Assembly (NCBI RefSeq): GCF_000300455.3
Contig: NZ_CP007215.2
Coordinates: 3,844,001-3,908,000, forward strand
DNA from: Kosakonia sacchari SP1
Lineage (GTDB): Bacteria; Pseudomonadota; Gammaproteobacteria; Enterobacterales; Enterobacteriaceae
Reading direction: 5' to 3'
Length of the DNA: 64,000 nucleotides
The notes under the pieces are model-generated. The model did no database searches. It had not been told where the DNA came from and was given only the letters and a program-made list of their open reading frames with translations. This document shows positions 39,619 to 50,419 of this stretch, piece by piece (position 1 is the stretch's first letter; every line of letters starts with the position of its first letter). The translations under genes were made by a program, and so were the position numbers.

Positions 39619-42387
39619 ATGACCAACTACAGCTTGCGCGCACGCATGATGATCCTGATTCTGGCGCCCACCGTGCTTATCGGTGTGCTTCTCAGCATCT
39701 TCTTTGTCGTTCACCGCTATAACGATTTGCAGCGTCAACTGGAAGACGCCGGAGCCAGTATCATTGAGCCGCTGGCGGTCTCGAGCGAATACAGCATGAC
39801 GTTGCAGGACAAAGATGCGATAGGCCAACTGGTGAGCGTTTTGCATCGCCGTCATTCCGATATTGTGCGGGCAATTTCCATTTACGATGGGCAGAATAAC
39901 GTATTCGTTTCCTCTAATTTCCAGCTTGATGGCGATAATCTCCGGCTGGCGGAAGGGCAACCTTTTCCGCGCAGGCTCAGCGTCTCCCGGCGCGGCGATG
40001 TGATGATCCTGCGCACCCCCATCCTCTCCGAAGGGTTTACGCAAACCAACACGGCGCTACCGGCGGATAAAATTACCGGCAACATGCTCGGTTATGTGGC
40101 GCTGGAGCTGGATCTCAAATCGGTACGTTTACAGCAGTACAAAGAGATTTTTATCTCCAGCCTGATGATTTTGTTCTGTATTGGCATTGCGCTGATTTTC
40201 GGCTGGCGCTTAATGCGCGACGTGACCAGCCCGATTCGTAATATGGTGAACACCGTTGACCGCATTCGACGCGGGCAGCTCGACAGCCGTGTTGAAGGCT
40301 TTATGCTCGGCGAGCTGGATATGCTGAAAAACGGCATCAACTCGATGGCGATGTCGCTGGCGGCCTACCACGAAGAGATGCAGCACAACATTGACCAGTC
40401 CACTTCCGATCTGCGCGAAACGCTGGAGCAGATGGAGATCCAGAACGTCGAATTGGATCTGGCGAAAAAACGCGCCCAGGAAGCGGCACGCATCAAGTCT
40501 GAGTTCCTCGCCAATATGTCCCATGAGCTGCGCACGCCGCTGAACGGGGTGATTGGCTTTACCCGCCTGACGCTGAAATCTGAGCTTAACCCTACGCAGC
40601 GCGATCACCTGCTGACGATTGAACGTTCGGCGAACAACCTGCTGGCGATCATTAACGACGTGCTGGATTTCTCCAAGCTCGAGGCGGGCAAGTTAATTCT
40701 GGAAAGCATCCCGTTCCCGCTGCGCAATACGCTCGATGAAGTGGTTATCCTGCTGGCCCACTCGGCGCACGACAAGGGGCTGGAACTGACGCTGAACATC
40801 AAAAACGATGTGCCGGATAACGTGATTGGCGACCCGCTGCGTCTGCAACAGGTGATCACCAATCTTGTCGGCAACGCCATCAAGTTCACCGAGCATGGCA
40901 ATATCGACATTGTGGTCGAGAAGCGCGCCATCAGTAACAACAAAGTGCAGGTTGAGATGCAGATCCGCGATACCGGCATCGGCATCCCCGAGCGCGATCA
41001 GTCGCGGTTGTTCCAGGCGTTTCGTCAGGCCGACGCCAGCATCTCTCGCCGCCACGGCGGTACCGGGCTGGGGCTGGTGATAACCCAAAGACTGGTCAAT
41101 GAAATGGGCGGTGATATCTCCTTCCATAGCCAGCCGAATCGCGGCTCCACCTTCTGGTTCCACATTAATCTCGATCTCAATCCAAACGCCATCAGCGAAG
41201 CGCCAGCCACCGGCTGTCTGGCGGGCAAACGCCTTGCCTATGTCGAGCCCAATGCGACAGCCGCGCAAAGCACGCTGGACGTGTTGCACGAAACGCCGCT
41301 GGAGGTGATTTACAGCCCGTCGTTCTCGGCGCTGCCGCAGGCGCATTACGACATTCTGCTGATGGCGATTCCGGTGACGGTGCGTGAGCCGCTCAACATG
41401 CAGCACGACCGCCTCGCACGAGCCGCCGCCATGACTGACTACCTGCTGTTAGCGCTGCCTTGCCATGCGCAGGTGAATGCCGAGGAGCTGAAACAAGACG
41501 GTGCGGCGGCCTGCCTGCTGAAACCCCTGACCACCACCCGCCTGCTGCCCGCGCTCACGGAATATTGCCGTGCGACTCGCATTACGCAGGCTCAGCCGCC
41601 AGATGAAACAAAACTGCCGATGACGGTAATGGCCGTGGACGATAACCCGGCCAATCTGAAGCTCATCGGCGCGTTGCTGGAAGATCAGGTGCAGCATGTC
41701 GAGCTGTGTGAAAGCGGTATACAGGCCATTGAGCGCGCCCGGCAGCTACAGTTTGATCTGATCCTGATGGACATTCAGATGCCGGACATGGATGGCATTC
41801 GCGCCTGTGAGCTGATTCGCCAGTTGCCGCACCAGCAGCAAACGCCGGTCATCGCCGTTACTGCCCATGCAATGGCCGGACAAAAAGAGAAACTGCTCAG
41901 CGCCGGGATGAATGACTATCTGGCGAAGCCCATTGAAGAGAACAAGCTGCGCAGTCTGCTACGCCGTTATAAACCCGGCCCGGATATCGGCAGTTGGCTG
42001 ACGCCACCGGAACAGGCAGTAGCGCCTGCGGATATCGTGGTTGACGCCGATACCACGCTCGACTGGCAACTGGCGCTGCGTCAGGCGGCAGGGAAAACGG
42101 ATCTGGCGCGCGAGATGCTTCATATGCTGGTCGAGTTCCTGCCGGAGATCCGCAATATGGTGGAAGAACAGCTGGTTGGCGAAGCGCCGCAAGGGCTTTC
42201 TGAAGGGATCCATAAGTTGCACGGCAGTTGCGGTTACAGCGGCGTACCGCGGCTGAAAAACCTCTGCCAGTTGATTGAACAGCAGTTACGTAGTGGCGTT
42301 GCGGCCGAAGAGCTGGAGCCGGAGTTTCTGGAACTGCTCGATGAGATGGATAACGTCACCCGCGAAGCACACAAATTGCTGGGGTAG
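39619..42387 (+). CDS. barA: Hybrid sensor histidine kinase BarA
   Basis: Tripartite sensor kinase of 922 residues that phosphorylates UvrY, and so drives csrB transcription, in response to short-chain carboxylates. It has a first membrane segment ([19 protein letters not shown]), a periplasmic sensor, a second segment ([19 protein letters not shown]) and a HAMP domain. The histidine kinase carries His302 ([13 protein letters not shown]). A receiver carries Asp718 ([11 protein letters not shown]) and an Hpt domain carries about His868 ([12 protein letters not shown]). Motifs are complete, so it should be active. Its downstream target RNA, csrB, is in the same window. Confidence 0.98.
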   Translation: MTNYSLRARMMILILAPTVLIGVLLSIFFVVHRYNDLQRQLEDAGASIIEPLAVSSEYSMTLQDKDAIGQLVSVLHRRHSDIVRAISIYDGQNNVFVSSNFQLDGDNLRLAEGQPFPRRLSVSRRGDVMILRTPILSEGFTQTNTALPADKITGNMLGYVALELDLKSVRLQQYKEIFISSLMILFCIGIALIFGWRLMRDVTSPIRNMVNTVDRIRRGQLDSRVEGFMLGELDMLKNGINSMAMSLAAYHEEMQHNIDQSTSDLRETLEQMEIQNVELDLAKKRAQEAARIKSEFLANMSHELRTPLNGVIGFTRLTLKSELNPTQRDHLLTIERSANNLLAIINDVLDFSKLEAGKLILESIPFPLRNTLDEVVILLAHSAHDKGLELTLNIKNDVPDNVIGDPLRLQQVITNLVGNAIKFTEHGNIDIVVEKRAISNNKVQVEMQIRDTGIGIPERDQSRLFQAFRQADASISRRHGGTGLGLVITQRLVNEMGGDISFHSQPNRGSTFWFHINLDLNPNAISEAPATGCLAGKRLAYVEPNATAAQSTLDVLHETPLEVIYSPSFSALPQAHYDILLMAIPVTVREPLNMQHDRLARAAAMTDYLLLALPCHAQVNAEELKQDGAAACLLKPLTTTRLLPALTEYCRATRITQAQPPDETKLPMTVMAVDDNPANLKLIGALLEDQVQHVELCESGIQAIERARQLQFDLILMDIQMPDMDGIRACELIRQLPHQQQTPVIAVTAHAMAGQKEKLLSAGMNDYLAKPIEENKLRSLLRRYKPGPDIGSWLTPPEQAVAPADIVVDADTTLDWQLALRQAAGKTDLAREMLHMLVEFLPEIRNMVEEQLVGEAPQGLSEGIHKLHGSCGYSGVPRLKNLCQLIEQQLRSGVAAEELEPEFLELLDEMDNVTREAHKLLG

Positions 42388-42437
42388 TCAGGCGCATAAC
42401 CGATGACGGGAATTGAGGTTAGACGCGGTTTATCCGC

Positions 42438-42469
42438 GAGTGGATAAACGACACATTGATTATCCACTC
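42438..42469. repeat. Inverted repeat after barA
   Basis: GAGTGGATAA and TTATCCACTC form a perfect 10-bp stem around a 12-base loop, 50 bases past the barA stop. It lacks a T-run, so its role is unknown; it might aid termination of barA. Confidence 0.5.
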
Positions 42470-42509
42470 AACACGCCACCACCAGGCCAGTGAGAACGCG
42501 TTAGAACAA

Positions 42510-42536
42510 GCCCGATAAGCGTGCATGCTATCGGGC
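42510..42536. terminator. REP-like hairpin between barA and the glycerate kinase gene
   Basis: GCCCGATA / TATCGGGC arms around an 11-base loop, at the meeting point of two convergent genes. It resembles an enterobacterial REP element or terminator stem; the T-run is weak. Confidence 0.5.
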
Positions 42537-42545
42537 GGTTTGCGG

Positions 42546-43685
42546 CTACAGCTTTTGCCCTGCTTTCAGCACTGCTGCCACGTTGCGTGCGGTCATGCGG
42601 ACATTTTCTCCGGCATTTTCCAGCGCGTCTTCCAGCGAACAGACCTTGTAGATCACACTGAATACCGCGTCGATGCCGTGATGGTGCACCACGCCAACAT
42701 CGGCGGTCAGGCTGCCGGCAATGCCGATCACCGGAATATTATGTCGCTTCGCCACTTTCGCCACGCCCACTGGCACTTTGCCGTGCACCGTCTGACTATC
42801 GATACGGCCTTCGCCAGTGATCACTAGGTCAGCGCCAATCACGTACTCATCCAGCGCCAGCGCATCGGTGACAATCTCGATACCCTGGCGCAACTCAGCG
42901 CCGCAAAACGCATACAGCGCCGCCCCCATCCCCCCTGCCGCACCGCCGCCCGCCAGGTGCAGCACGTCCAGGTCCAGGTCGCGGGCAATGATCCGCGCAT
43001 AATGTCCGAGCGCTTTATCCAGACGCGCGATCATCTCCGGCGTCGCCCCTTTCTGCGGGCCAAACACCGCCGACGCCCCCTCTTTTCCGGTGAGGGGATT
43101 GGTCACGTCACACGCCACTTCAATACGGCACTCGGCAAGGCGTTTATCCAGTTGTGCAGTATCAATTCGCGCCAGGGTTTCCAGCGCTGATCCACCCAGC
43201 GCAATCTGCTGGCCGTTCTCATCCAGCAGCTTTGCGCCAAGCGCCTGCACCATGCCAGCACCACCGTCATTGGTCGCACTGCCGCCAATGCCAATGATGA
43301 TATGTTTTACGCCCGCATCCAGCGCATGGCGAATCAACTCGCCGGTGCCCCACGACGTGGTGATGAGCGGATCGCGTTTGGCCGGCGGCACCATTTCCAG
43401 CCCGCTGGCGGCGGCCATTTCGATAAAAGCGGATTGTTCGTCGCCAGAAATCCCGTAGAACCCTTCCGCCTGCTCACCGAGCGGGCCTTTTACCGTGACC
43501 TTAACGATACGCCCGTCGGTAGCGGCGACCATGGCTTCAACCGTCCCTTCGCCACCGTCCGCCACCGGTATTTTGACGTATTCCGCCGTGGGGAAAATTT
43601 CACGAAAACCGCTCTCAATCGCGGTCGCCACATCCAGGGCACTTAAACTTTCTTTGTAAGAGTCTGGTGCGATCACAATTTTCAT
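42546..43685 (-). CDS. Glycerate 2-kinase (GarK/GlxK family)
   Basis: Phosphorylates glycerate to 2-phosphoglycerate, which enolase (also in this window) then uses. It is a 379-residue member of the GckA family, with KIVIAPDSYKESLSA at the start, PVADGGEGT, GIGGSATNDGG and TGEGRIDSQT. It stands at the end of the gudP-gudX-gudD set. In E. coli K-12 the equivalent kinase (garK) is in the separate gar operon. Its presence here would complete the glucarate-to-glycerate route once the aldolase and reductase act. GarK versus GlxK cannot be decided by eye. Confidence 0.88.
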   Translation of the reverse strand: MKIVIAPDSYKESLSALDVATAIESGFREIFPTAEYVKIPVADGGEGTVEAMVAATDGRIVKVTVKGPLGEQAEGFYGISGDEQSAFIEMAAASGLEMVPPAKRDPLITTSWGTGELIRHALDAGVKHIIIGIGGSATNDGGAGMVQALGAKLLDENGQQIALGGSALETLARIDTAQLDKRLAECRIEVACDVTNPLTGKEGASAVFGPQKGATPEMIARLDKALGHYARIIARDLDLDVLHLAGGGAAGGMGAALYAFCGAELRQGIEIVTDALALDEYVIGADLVITGEGRIDSQTVHGKVPVGVAKVAKRHNIPVIGIAGSLTADVGVVHHHGIDAVFSVIYKVCSLEDALENAGENVRMTARNVAAVLKAGQKL

Positions 43686-43740
43686 AAGCCATCCTTACGC
43701 ATATTCACGGCTTTAAGCATACACCCAGCAAAGATGAGGA

Positions 43741-43769
43741 AATGCCAGCCCCCGCAAGGACTGGCAATT
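43741..43769 (-). terminator. Hairpin between gudD and the glycerate kinase gene
   Basis: TGCCAG / CTGGCA stem directly after gudD, with weak T-content in the minus direction. It may reduce read-through into the kinase gene. Confidence 0.45.
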
Positions 43770-43772
43770 TCA

Positions 43773-45113
43773 TCAACGCACCATGCACGGACGTTTGTTA
43801 TCAAATTTCCAGTCTGGGATCAGGTATTGCATTCCCATTGCATCGTCACGCGCGCCGAGACCGTGTTTTTGATACAGCTCGTTGGCTTTCATCACCTGGT
43901 CCATATCCAGCTCCACGCCAAGACCCGGTTTGTTCGGCACCTGCACCATCCCGCCTTTGATTTCGAACGGCTGTTTAGTCAGGCGCTGGTTGCCCTCCTG
44001 CCAGATCCAGTGTGTATCGATAGCGGTGATATTGCCCGGTGCCGCAGCAGCAACATGGGTGAACATGGCCAGCGAAATATCAAAGTGGTTATTAGAGTGC
44101 GAGCCCCACGTCAGACCGAACTCGTGGCACATCTGCGCCACACGTACCGAACCCTGCATGGTCCAGAAGTGCGGATCCGCCAGCGGGATATCCACTGATT
44201 GCAGTGACAGCGTATGGCCCATTTGACGCCAGTCGGTGGCGATCATATTGGTCGCCGTCGGCAGGCCGGTCGCGCGGCGGAACTCCGCCATCACTTCACG
44301 ACCGGAGAAGCCCTGTTCCGCGCCGCACGGATCTTCCGCGTACGCCAGCACGCCTTTCAGGTGCTTACCGATTTTGATCGCTTCATCCAGCGACCAGGCA
44401 CCGTTCGGATCGAGCGTCACGCGCGCCTGCGGGAAACGTTTTGCCAGCGCGGAAATCGCTTCGGCCTCTTCCATTCCCGCCAGCACGCCGCCTTTCAGTT
44501 TGAAATCGTTAAAACCGTATTTCTCATACGCAGCTTCCGCCAGGCGCACCACGCGATCTGGCGTCATCGCCTCTTCGTGGCGCACGCGATACCAGTCGCA
44601 TTTGTCATCCGGCTGGCTCTGGTACGGCAGCGGCGTTTTTTTGCTGTCGCCAACGAAGAACAGATAACCGAGCATCTCGACTTCGCTGCGCTGCTGGCCT
44701 TCGCCAAGCAGGGAAGCGACGTTCACACCGAGGTGCTGACCGAGCAGATCAAGCATCGCCGCTTCAATGCCGGTCACCACGTGGATCGTAGTACGCAGAT
44801 CGAAAGTTTGCAGGCCACGGCCGCCAGCGTCGCGGTCGGCAAAGTTACTGCGCACGGTGTTGAGGATATTTTTGTACTCTCCCAGCGTCTTACCGACCAC
44901 CAGCGGAATAGCGTCTTCCAGCGTTTGACGGATTTTCTCGCCGCCGGGAATTTCACCGACACCGGTGTGACCAGCATTGTCTTTAATCACCACGATATTG
45001 CGGGTGAAGAACGGGGCGTGTGCGCCGCTCAGGTTCATCAGCATGCTGTCGTGGCCCGCAACCGGGATAACCTGCATGGAGGAGACAATGGGTGTCGAAC
45101 TGTATGTGCTCAT
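43773..45113 (-). CDS. gudD: D-glucarate dehydratase
   Basis: Enolase-superfamily dehydratase of 446 residues, the same length as E. coli GudD. It converts D-glucarate (and L-idarate) to 5-keto-4-deoxyglucarate. The KxK motif FKLKGGV, the metal-ligand region [13 protein letters not shown] and [12 protein letters not shown], and the His-containing [17 protein letters not shown] are present. It follows gudX by 20 bases in the gudPXD set. Confidence 0.97.
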   Translation of the reverse strand: MSTYSSTPIVSSMQVIPVAGHDSMLMNLSGAHAPFFTRNIVVIKDNAGHTGVGEIPGGEKIRQTLEDAIPLVVGKTLGEYKNILNTVRSNFADRDAGGRGLQTFDLRTTIHVVTGIEAAMLDLLGQHLGVNVASLLGEGQQRSEVEMLGYLFFVGDSKKTPLPYQSQPDDKCDWYRVRHEEAMTPDRVVRLAEAAYEKYGFNDFKLKGGVLAGMEEAEAISALAKRFPQARVTLDPNGAWSLDEAIKIGKHLKGVLAYAEDPCGAEQGFSGREVMAEFRRATGLPTATNMIATDWRQMGHTLSLQSVDIPLADPHFWTMQGSVRVAQMCHEFGLTWGSHSNNHFDISLAMFTHVAAAAPGNITAIDTHWIWQEGNQRLTKQPFEIKGGMVQVPNKPGLGVELDMDQVMKANELYQKHGLGARDDAMGMQYLIPDWKFDNKRPCMVR

Positions 45114-45133
45114 TTTTTAATCCTTTTGGTCTA

Positions 45134-46474
45134 TCAATGACGTCCAAAAACGGGGCGTTTTTTGTCAAACGTCCAGCCTGGGATGAGGTACTGCATCGGG
45201 CCTGCGTCATTGCGCGCGCCGCCAGGCAGCTTCTTGTATGCCGCGTGCGCTTTTTCGATTTGCGTCCAGTCGATCTCTACGCCAAGGCCTGGCGCATCGG
45301 GTACGGCGATTTTTCCCTGGCGGATCTCCAGCGGCTGTTTGGTCAGGCGCGCATCGCCCTCCTGCCAGATCCAGTGGGTGTCGATGGCGGTTGGCGTTCC
45401 CGGTGCTGCCGCGCCAACGTGGGTGAACATCGCCAGTGATATGTCGAAATGGTTGTTGGAGTGACAACCCCAGGTTAAGCCCCAGTCGTCGCACAGTTGC
45501 GCCACGCGTACCGCGCCGGAAAGCGTCCAGAAGTGCGGATCCGCCAGCGGGATATCCACCGCGTTTAGCATCACCGCATGGCCCATTTCACGCCAGTTGG
45601 TGGCAATCATATTGGTGGCAACCGGCAAGCCGGTGGCACGGCGGAACTCCGCCATCACTTCACGCCCGGAGAAGCCCTGTTCCGCACCGCACGGATCTTC
45701 CGCGTAGGTCAGCACATCATTAAGGCCTTTGCACAGGCTGATGGCTTCGTCGAGCAGCCAGGCCCCGTTGGGATCAACCGTGATGCGCGCGTCCGGGAAG
45801 CGTTTTTTCAGCGCCCGCACGGTGTCGATCTCTTTCTCGCCGGGCAGCACGCCGCCCTTGAGTTTGAAATCTTTAAAGCCGTAGCGATCTTGCGACGCTT
45901 CCGCCAGGCGCACGACCGCATCGCTGTTCATCGCTTCCTGATGACGCAGGTGATACCACTCATGGCTGCCAGGCGTCGCTTCCAGATAGGGCAGATCGGT
46001 TTTGGTGCGATCGCCAACATAAAACAGATAACCCAGCACCGTCACCGCATCGCGCTGTTTACCGGGGCCAAGCAGCTCGCACACCGGGACGTTCAGCGCT
46101 TTGCCTAACAGATCCAGCAGGGCAGCTTCCAGCGCCGCCACCGCGTTCACGCGCAGTTCAAAGGTCCAGGCGCCTTTACCGAAGGTGTCGAAATCCGCCG
46201 CCTGGTTGCCTTTGTGTACGCGCTGCACCACTTTATTCAACCGCGCCACTTCCTGCCCCACCACCATCGGCGTGGCGTCGACCAGCGTTTTGTAGATCAC
46301 TTCGCCGCCCGGCGCTTCACCAACGCCAGTGCTTCCGGCGTTATCGGTAAGCACCACGATGTTGCGGGTAAAGTAAGCGTTATGCGCACCGCCGATATTC
46401 ATCAGCATGCTGTCATGCCCGGCCACGGGAATGACTTTCATCTCTGTGATAATGGGGCTTGCTTGTGTGTTCAT
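45134..46474 (-). CDS. gudX: Glucarate dehydratase-related protein GudX
   Basis: Paralogue of GudD, 446 residues, with the same enolase-superfamily fold ([42 protein letters not shown]). E. coli GudX is a weak or inactive dehydratase that is co-expressed with GudD; its role is not settled. The gene starts at the stop of gudP (TAATG overlap) and is followed by gudD, the standard gud order. The catalytic KxK is retained here. Confidence 0.94.
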   Translation of the reverse strand: MNTQASPIITEMKVIPVAGHDSMLMNIGGAHNAYFTRNIVVLTDNAGSTGVGEAPGGEVIYKTLVDATPMVVGQEVARLNKVVQRVHKGNQAADFDTFGKGAWTFELRVNAVAALEAALLDLLGKALNVPVCELLGPGKQRDAVTVLGYLFYVGDRTKTDLPYLEATPGSHEWYHLRHQEAMNSDAVVRLAEASQDRYGFKDFKLKGGVLPGEKEIDTVRALKKRFPDARITVDPNGAWLLDEAISLCKGLNDVLTYAEDPCGAEQGFSGREVMAEFRRATGLPVATNMIATNWREMGHAVMLNAVDIPLADPHFWTLSGAVRVAQLCDDWGLTWGCHSNNHFDISLAMFTHVGAAAPGTPTAIDTHWIWQEGDARLTKQPLEIRQGKIAVPDAPGLGVEIDWTQIEKAHAAYKKLPGGARNDAGPMQYLIPGWTFDKKRPVFGRH

Positions 46475-47829
46475 TATTCACGTCCTGTCACAGGTTTCAG
46501 CACGATACGCTTGATATCACCCACCAGAACCAGGTAACTCAGTACCGCCACCAGCGCATGGATACCGACATAGATCAGCGCACCGTTAAACGAGCCGGTT
46601 GTGCCGACGATGTAGCCAATGGCAATCGGCGTCACGATGCCGGAGATGTTACCGAACATGTTGAACAGACCGCCGCTCAGGCCGCTGATCTCTTTCGGCG
46701 CGGTATCTGCCATCACCGCCCAGCCCAGCGCACCGATACCTTTACCGAAGAAAGCCAGTGCCATGAAAGCGATAATCAGCGTTTCGGAGTCGGTGTAGTT
46801 GCAGAACACCATGCTCATGGAGAGCAGCATTCCCAATACAATTGGCGTCTTACGCGCCACGTTCAGCGAGCCGTAACGGCGCATTAACCAGTCGGAAATA
46901 ATCCCGCCCAGTACGCCCCCCACAAAGCCGCAGATCGCCGGGATTGACGCAACAAAGCCTGCTTTCAAAATCGACATGCCGCGCGCCTGTACCAGGTAAA
47001 CCGGGAACCAGGTGATAAAGAAATAGGTCAGGGCGTTAATACAGTACTGGCCCAGATAGACGCCGATCATCATGCGGGAGCCCAGCAGCTGTTTGATCTG
47101 CCCCCATTTTTCTGAGAACGGAACATGCTGCGCGCTTTTCGCCTGATCCATGTTGATCAGCGCGCCACCTTCAGCAATGTACTCCAGCTCTTTTTTGTTA
47201 ACGCCCGGATGCTGGTTCGGCTCGTGGATCATTTTCTGCCACAGGAAGCTGATGAAAATGCCGAGACCGCCCATAAAGAAGAACACATGTGACCAGCCCA
47301 CAGCGTGCGTCAGCCACCCCATGATCGGCGCGAAGATCACTGTCGCGAAGTATTGTGCGGAGTTAAAAATCGCCACCGCCGTGCCCCTCTCCTGCGCCGG
47401 GAACCAGGCCGCAACGATGCGACTGTTGCCAGGGAAGGAAGGGGATTCGGCCAGACCGACCATAAAGCGCAGGGTGAAGAGCGCAACGATGATGCCAAAG
47501 CCGCTAAAGATGTCGACGAAACCTTGCAGCAAGGTAAACAGTGACCAGGTGAAAATAGACCAGAAATAGACGCGTTTTGATCCGAAGCGGTCAAGCAACC
47601 AGCCGCCCGGTATCTGGCCAATCACATAAGCCCATGAAAACGCGGAGAAAACATAACCCATACCGACTGGATCCAAACCTATCGCTTTGGACATCTCCGA
47701 ACCGGCAATCGACAACGTTGCGCGATCGCCATAGTTGAAGGATGTGACGATAAACAGCATCACCACTATCCAGTAGCGGGCGTTGGTACGCTTTTCAGCG
47801 CCGCTCGCCGCCTGGCTAAATGTACTCAT
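46474..47829 (-). CDS. gudP: Glucarate/galactarate MFS transporter GudP
   Basis: Proton symporter of 451 residues (MFS, anion:cation symporter family) that brings glucarate or galactarate into the cell. Twelve membrane segments are apparent, with [26 protein letters not shown] near the N-terminus and the MFS loop [12 protein letters not shown]. It is the first gene of the gud set; gudX overlaps by one base. The control region upstream (47830-48209) carries a GC-rich hairpin. Confidence 0.96.
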   Translation of the reverse strand: MSTFSQAASGAEKRTNARYWIVVMLFIVTSFNYGDRATLSIAGSEMSKAIGLDPVGMGYVFSAFSWAYVIGQIPGGWLLDRFGSKRVYFWSIFTWSLFTLLQGFVDIFSGFGIIVALFTLRFMVGLAESPSFPGNSRIVAAWFPAQERGTAVAIFNSAQYFATVIFAPIMGWLTHAVGWSHVFFFMGGLGIFISFLWQKMIHEPNQHPGVNKKELEYIAEGGALINMDQAKSAQHVPFSEKWGQIKQLLGSRMMIGVYLGQYCINALTYFFITWFPVYLVQARGMSILKAGFVASIPAICGFVGGVLGGIISDWLMRRYGSLNVARKTPIVLGMLLSMSMVFCNYTDSETLIIAFMALAFFGKGIGALGWAVMADTAPKEISGLSGGLFNMFGNISGIVTPIAIGYIVGTTGSFNGALIYVGIHALVAVLSYLVLVGDIKRIVLKPVTGRE

Positions 47830-48178
47830 GGTTGTACTCCCGAAGCATAAATGTTCTTTTGTCCATTCATCCTGTACGGCGCAACCTGTAGGGGAAGACA
47901 GGATGATGTCATTGTGTTTTTGCTGCTCCTGCCGGGTTTGCCCTACCCGGCGGGCCGCGTTTTTTTAACTGGCAAGAAAAAGTATATGGAGCGCCTTTTG
48001 AACTCTCACCGTGCAACAACACAACATTCGCCGGGCGCGGCTATGCCCTTTAAGGCATTAGCCCAGGCGGATGGGGAGTACTTCACGGAAATGAAAATGG
48101 AGCATGACCGAAGGCGGTCAAAAGAGAGGCAGCGTTAAAGAGTGTGAAATGCGTCGCTTGACGCGGCAAAAAGAGAGG
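47830..48178. promoter_or_regulatory. gudP upstream region
   Basis: The 350 bases before gudP must hold its promoter. CdaR (SdaR) control is known for this operon in E. coli, but I could not place a site. A GCCGGGT / ACCCGGC hairpin at 47931-47951 is followed, on the plus strand, by GGGCCGCG and a T-run, so it looks like a plus-strand terminator although no plus-strand gene precedes it. The short open frames here look like chance. Confidence 0.45.
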
Positions 48179-48179
48179 T

Positions 48180-48203
48180 TTCCTCCCCGCGAACGGAGAG
48201 GAA
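48180..48203 (-). terminator. Terminator of yqcA
   Basis: TTCCTC / GAGGAA stem with GC pairs in the loop region, read on the minus strand after the yqcA stop and followed by a T-rich stretch (CTCTTTTT). It is one of the four CCTCTCC-family hairpins in the window. Confidence 0.65.
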
Positions 48204-48209
48204 GACAGG

Positions 48210-48659
48210 TTATTTCAGCAGGGTCGCCCAGTGCTCAACCCACGGATTTGAAACGGTTTCCGGTTCCGGGTCTTCGCTGGCGTCAATCAGCAACATTTCC
48301 CCGATACGCTGCGCACCTTGCTCTTGCAGCAAGGCATCGAACTGCTTACCCCCGCCGCAGAAATGGGCGTATGTGCTATCGCCCAGGGCAATGACGCCAT
48401 AGTGGAGATCGGGCTGATAACCCACGGTGTCGCGCAGATAGTGGAACAGCGGCGCAATGCTTTCCGGCAAATCGCCCTGACCGGTCGTGGAGGTCACTAT
48501 CAGCGCGTAATTGCCTTTGTTGTTTTCCCAGTCGCTGGCTTCGGGATCTTCAAATACCGTCGCCTTGTGGCCCTGCGCCTGTAAGATCTCCTGCGCTTCT
48601 TCCGCCACCAGCAGCGAATTGCCGTACATGGTGCCAACAAAAATTCCGACCTTCGCCAT
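48210..48659 (-). CDS. yqcA: Short-chain flavodoxin YqcA
   Basis: MioC-like flavodoxin of 149 residues that binds FMN. The phosphate-binding loop is [10 protein letters not shown] near the N-terminus, with [10 protein letters not shown] and [18 protein letters not shown] around the flavin. The start at 48659 is preferred because AAGGAG lies eight bases upstream; the ATG at 48665 would be only two bases from it. Third gene of yqcC-truC-yqcA. The electron partner is unknown. Confidence 0.95.
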   Translation of the reverse strand: MAKVGIFVGTMYGNSLLVAEEAQEILQAQGHKATVFEDPEASDWENNKGNYALIVTSTTGQGDLPESIAPLFHYLRDTVGYQPDLHYGVIALGDSTYAHFCGGGKQFDALLQEQGAQRIGEMLLIDASEDPEPETVSNPWVEHWATLLK

Positions 48660-48664
48660 GCTCA

Positions 48665-49459
48665 TCACTCCTTGCGTGATTCCTGATTGCCCTCATCCTG
48701 GCGGCTCACTGGCAAGAACTCAACCCTTTCATTTTCAGGGAGAAGCCCGCGCCAGCCAAAGTGCGACAGCGCGCCCATCCAGGTTTCATCCAGCCCGGCG
48801 CGAATCGTTAATGGTTCGCCGGTAAATGGATGCGTGAGCGTTAACTGGCTGGCATGCAGCATCAGGCGGTTACAGCCAAAGTGTTCCGCCGCACTACGAT
48901 TTTGCCGCAAATCGCCGTGTTTACTGTCGCCAATAATCGGATGGCGCAAATGTGCCAGATGGCGACGCAATTGATGCTTGCGGCCCGTTTTCGGTTCCAG
49001 TTCGACCAGGCCATAGCGCGTGGTGGGAAATTTGCTCGTCGCCACCGGCATTTCGCACGTTGCCAGCCCGCGATAGTGGGTTACGGCAGGCTGCGCCTCT
49101 TTATCGGCGCGGGCAAACTTGTCGGCCACTTTATCCAGCTCTTCGACCAGCGGATAATCAAGCAATGCCTCTTCCATCAGCCAGCCGCGCACAATCGCGT
49201 GATAGCGTTTTTGAATCTGATGTTGCTCAAATTGCTGCGATAAGCGGCGACCGGCCTCGCTGGATAAGCCCATTAACAACACGCCGGAAGTGGGTCTGTC
49301 GAGGCGATGGGCGGTAAAAACGTGCTGGCCGATTTGGTCGCGCACAGTTTGCATCACCACCACTTTTTCATCGCGATCCAACCAGCTGCGATGTACAAGC
49401 CAGCCGGACGGTTTATTCACCGCCACCAGCCACTCATCCTGGTAAATAATCTCCAGCAT
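48665..49459 (-). CDS. truC: tRNA pseudouridine65 synthase TruC
   Basis: Makes pseudouridine at tRNA position 65. The protein has 264 residues and belongs to the RluA family. The catalytic Asp lies in [14 protein letters not shown]. The C-terminal [19 protein letters not shown] segment is typical. Its start overlaps the yqcC stop by one base (TGATG). Confidence 0.97.
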   Translation of the reverse strand: MLEIIYQDEWLVAVNKPSGWLVHRSWLDRDEKVVVMQTVRDQIGQHVFTAHRLDRPTSGVLLMGLSSEAGRRLSQQFEQHQIQKRYHAIVRGWLMEEALLDYPLVEELDKVADKFARADKEAQPAVTHYRGLATCEMPVATSKFPTTRYGLVELEPKTGRKHQLRRHLAHLRHPIIGDSKHGDLRQNRSAAEHFGCNRLMLHASQLTLTHPFTGEPLTIRAGLDETWMGALSHFGWRGLLPENERVEFLPVSRQDEGNQESRKE

Positions 49460-49788
49460 CAGGCGTTTTCGTCGCTGAACAGCGCATCAAGTTGCTGTAA
49501 ATGCACCAGCATCACATCACGGGACGGATGGGTCGCATCCAGGGCAATTTCATAGTATGGCGCAATGGCAAACGCCTGCGGCAACGGCTGCTGACCATCC
49601 AACAGAGCGTGCATGCGAGGAATGAGCACCCATTGCAGCCATTCGAACGGCTCAAGGGTGTCCATGCAAAAAGGCTGTGTGCTTTCGAAAGCGCTTGCCG
49701 CTGGCGCGCTGGTTTGCCAAAGATTCTGTTCGCGCAGTTGCGCTTCGAGAAGATGAAGTTGCTCGCGCACGCGTTGATGTTGAGTCAT
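49459..49788 (-). CDS. yqcC: DUF446 protein YqcC
   Basis: Small cytosolic protein of 109 residues, the same length as E. coli YqcC. The conserved segments are PFCMDTLEPFEWLQWVLIPRM and FAIAPYYEIAL. It has no catalytic motif that I can name and no proven function. The start at 49788 follows a GGGGGG ribosome-binding region. It is coupled to truC by a one-base overlap, suggesting a joint role. The terminator of csrB lies just upstream. Confidence 0.93.
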   Translation of the reverse strand: MTQHQRVREQLHLLEAQLREQNLWQTSAPAASAFESTQPFCMDTLEPFEWLQWVLIPRMHALLDGQQPLPQAFAIAPYYEIALDATHPSRDVMLVHLQQLDALFSDENA

Positions 49789-49842
49789 ATAACCCCCCGG
49801 AATAATCAGACTGGCGCGCAGCATACCAAAGAGCGGAACAAA

Positions 49843-50208
49843 TAAAAAAAGGGAGCACTGTAAAAACAGTGCTCCCGGTTCGTTTCGCAGCAGTCCCGCT
49901 ACTCGTGTGCTCCCTGCTCATCCATGAAAACTTTTCCTGCGGTCTCCTGACCCGTTCATCCTTAAACAGCGCATCTTGCTCACACCACCCCGATGTGACA
50001 TGGCCTCATCCGTAAAGCGTGTCCTGGATCTTCCTGATCTGCCGGGTATCCTTACCGGCTCTCATTCTCCGTCCTGGAGGTGTCCGTTAACGCATTCCAG
50101 CGATGTCCCCTTGCTTCGTCCTGAAGCCTTTCCTTGCAGCACCATCCTGGTGAGTCCTCGAAACAACATCATCCTGATGTACGCTTCGTTGTCAGACTCC
50201 GTGTCGAC
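49843..50208 (-). ncRNA. csrB: CsrB regulatory RNA
   Basis: Untranslated RNA of about 366 nt (E. coli 369) that titrates the translation regulator CsrA. On the minus strand it starts GTCGACACGGAGTC, has about 22 GGA triplets, many as AGGA in hairpin loops such as CATCAGGATGATG and CACCAGGATGGTG. It ends with the stem GGGAGCACTG / CAGTGCTCCC followed by a T-run. It sits between yqcC and syd, as in E. coli. A UvrY box lies 175-192 bases upstream. The call rests on position, end sequences and GGA density. Confidence 0.96.
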
Positions 50209-50382
50209 TCAAATAGAATTACCGATTACGTGGCGTCTTACAAGAATACTTAACGCAAATTCGCCTTTGAATGAAGTTATAAAAGATGAAAGGTTTTAGA
50301 TTAACCTCATGATTTATATTAATTATGAATGAGAAGGCGCATCAGAAGTATGGAAAAAGACCTGGCGATCTCTTACAGGTCG

Positions 50383-50400
50383 TGTAAGAGATCTCTCACA
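50383..50400. promoter_or_regulatory. UvrY (GacA/SirA) binding box of csrB
   Basis: TGTAAG-AGATCT-CTCACA matches the consensus TGTAAG-N6-CTTACA with one mismatch. It lies about 175 bases upstream of the csrB start, the usual far-upstream position in enterobacteria. It should be the target of the BarA-UvrY system. Confidence 0.78.
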
Positions 50401-50419
50401 AGATGAGTAGTATAGAGGA

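Noticed and set aside
44214-45140. 308-codon open frame on the plus strand
   Set aside because: Antisense to gudD and made of shadow codons of a conserved enzyme.
47851-48394. Small plus-strand open frames between gudP and yqcA
   Set aside because: They overlap the gudP control region and the end of yqcA, have no ribosome-binding site and no recognisable family.
50209-50382. Second small RNA or gene between csrB and its UvrY box
   Set aside because: No conserved frame or hairpin; this interval is the csrB promoter region.
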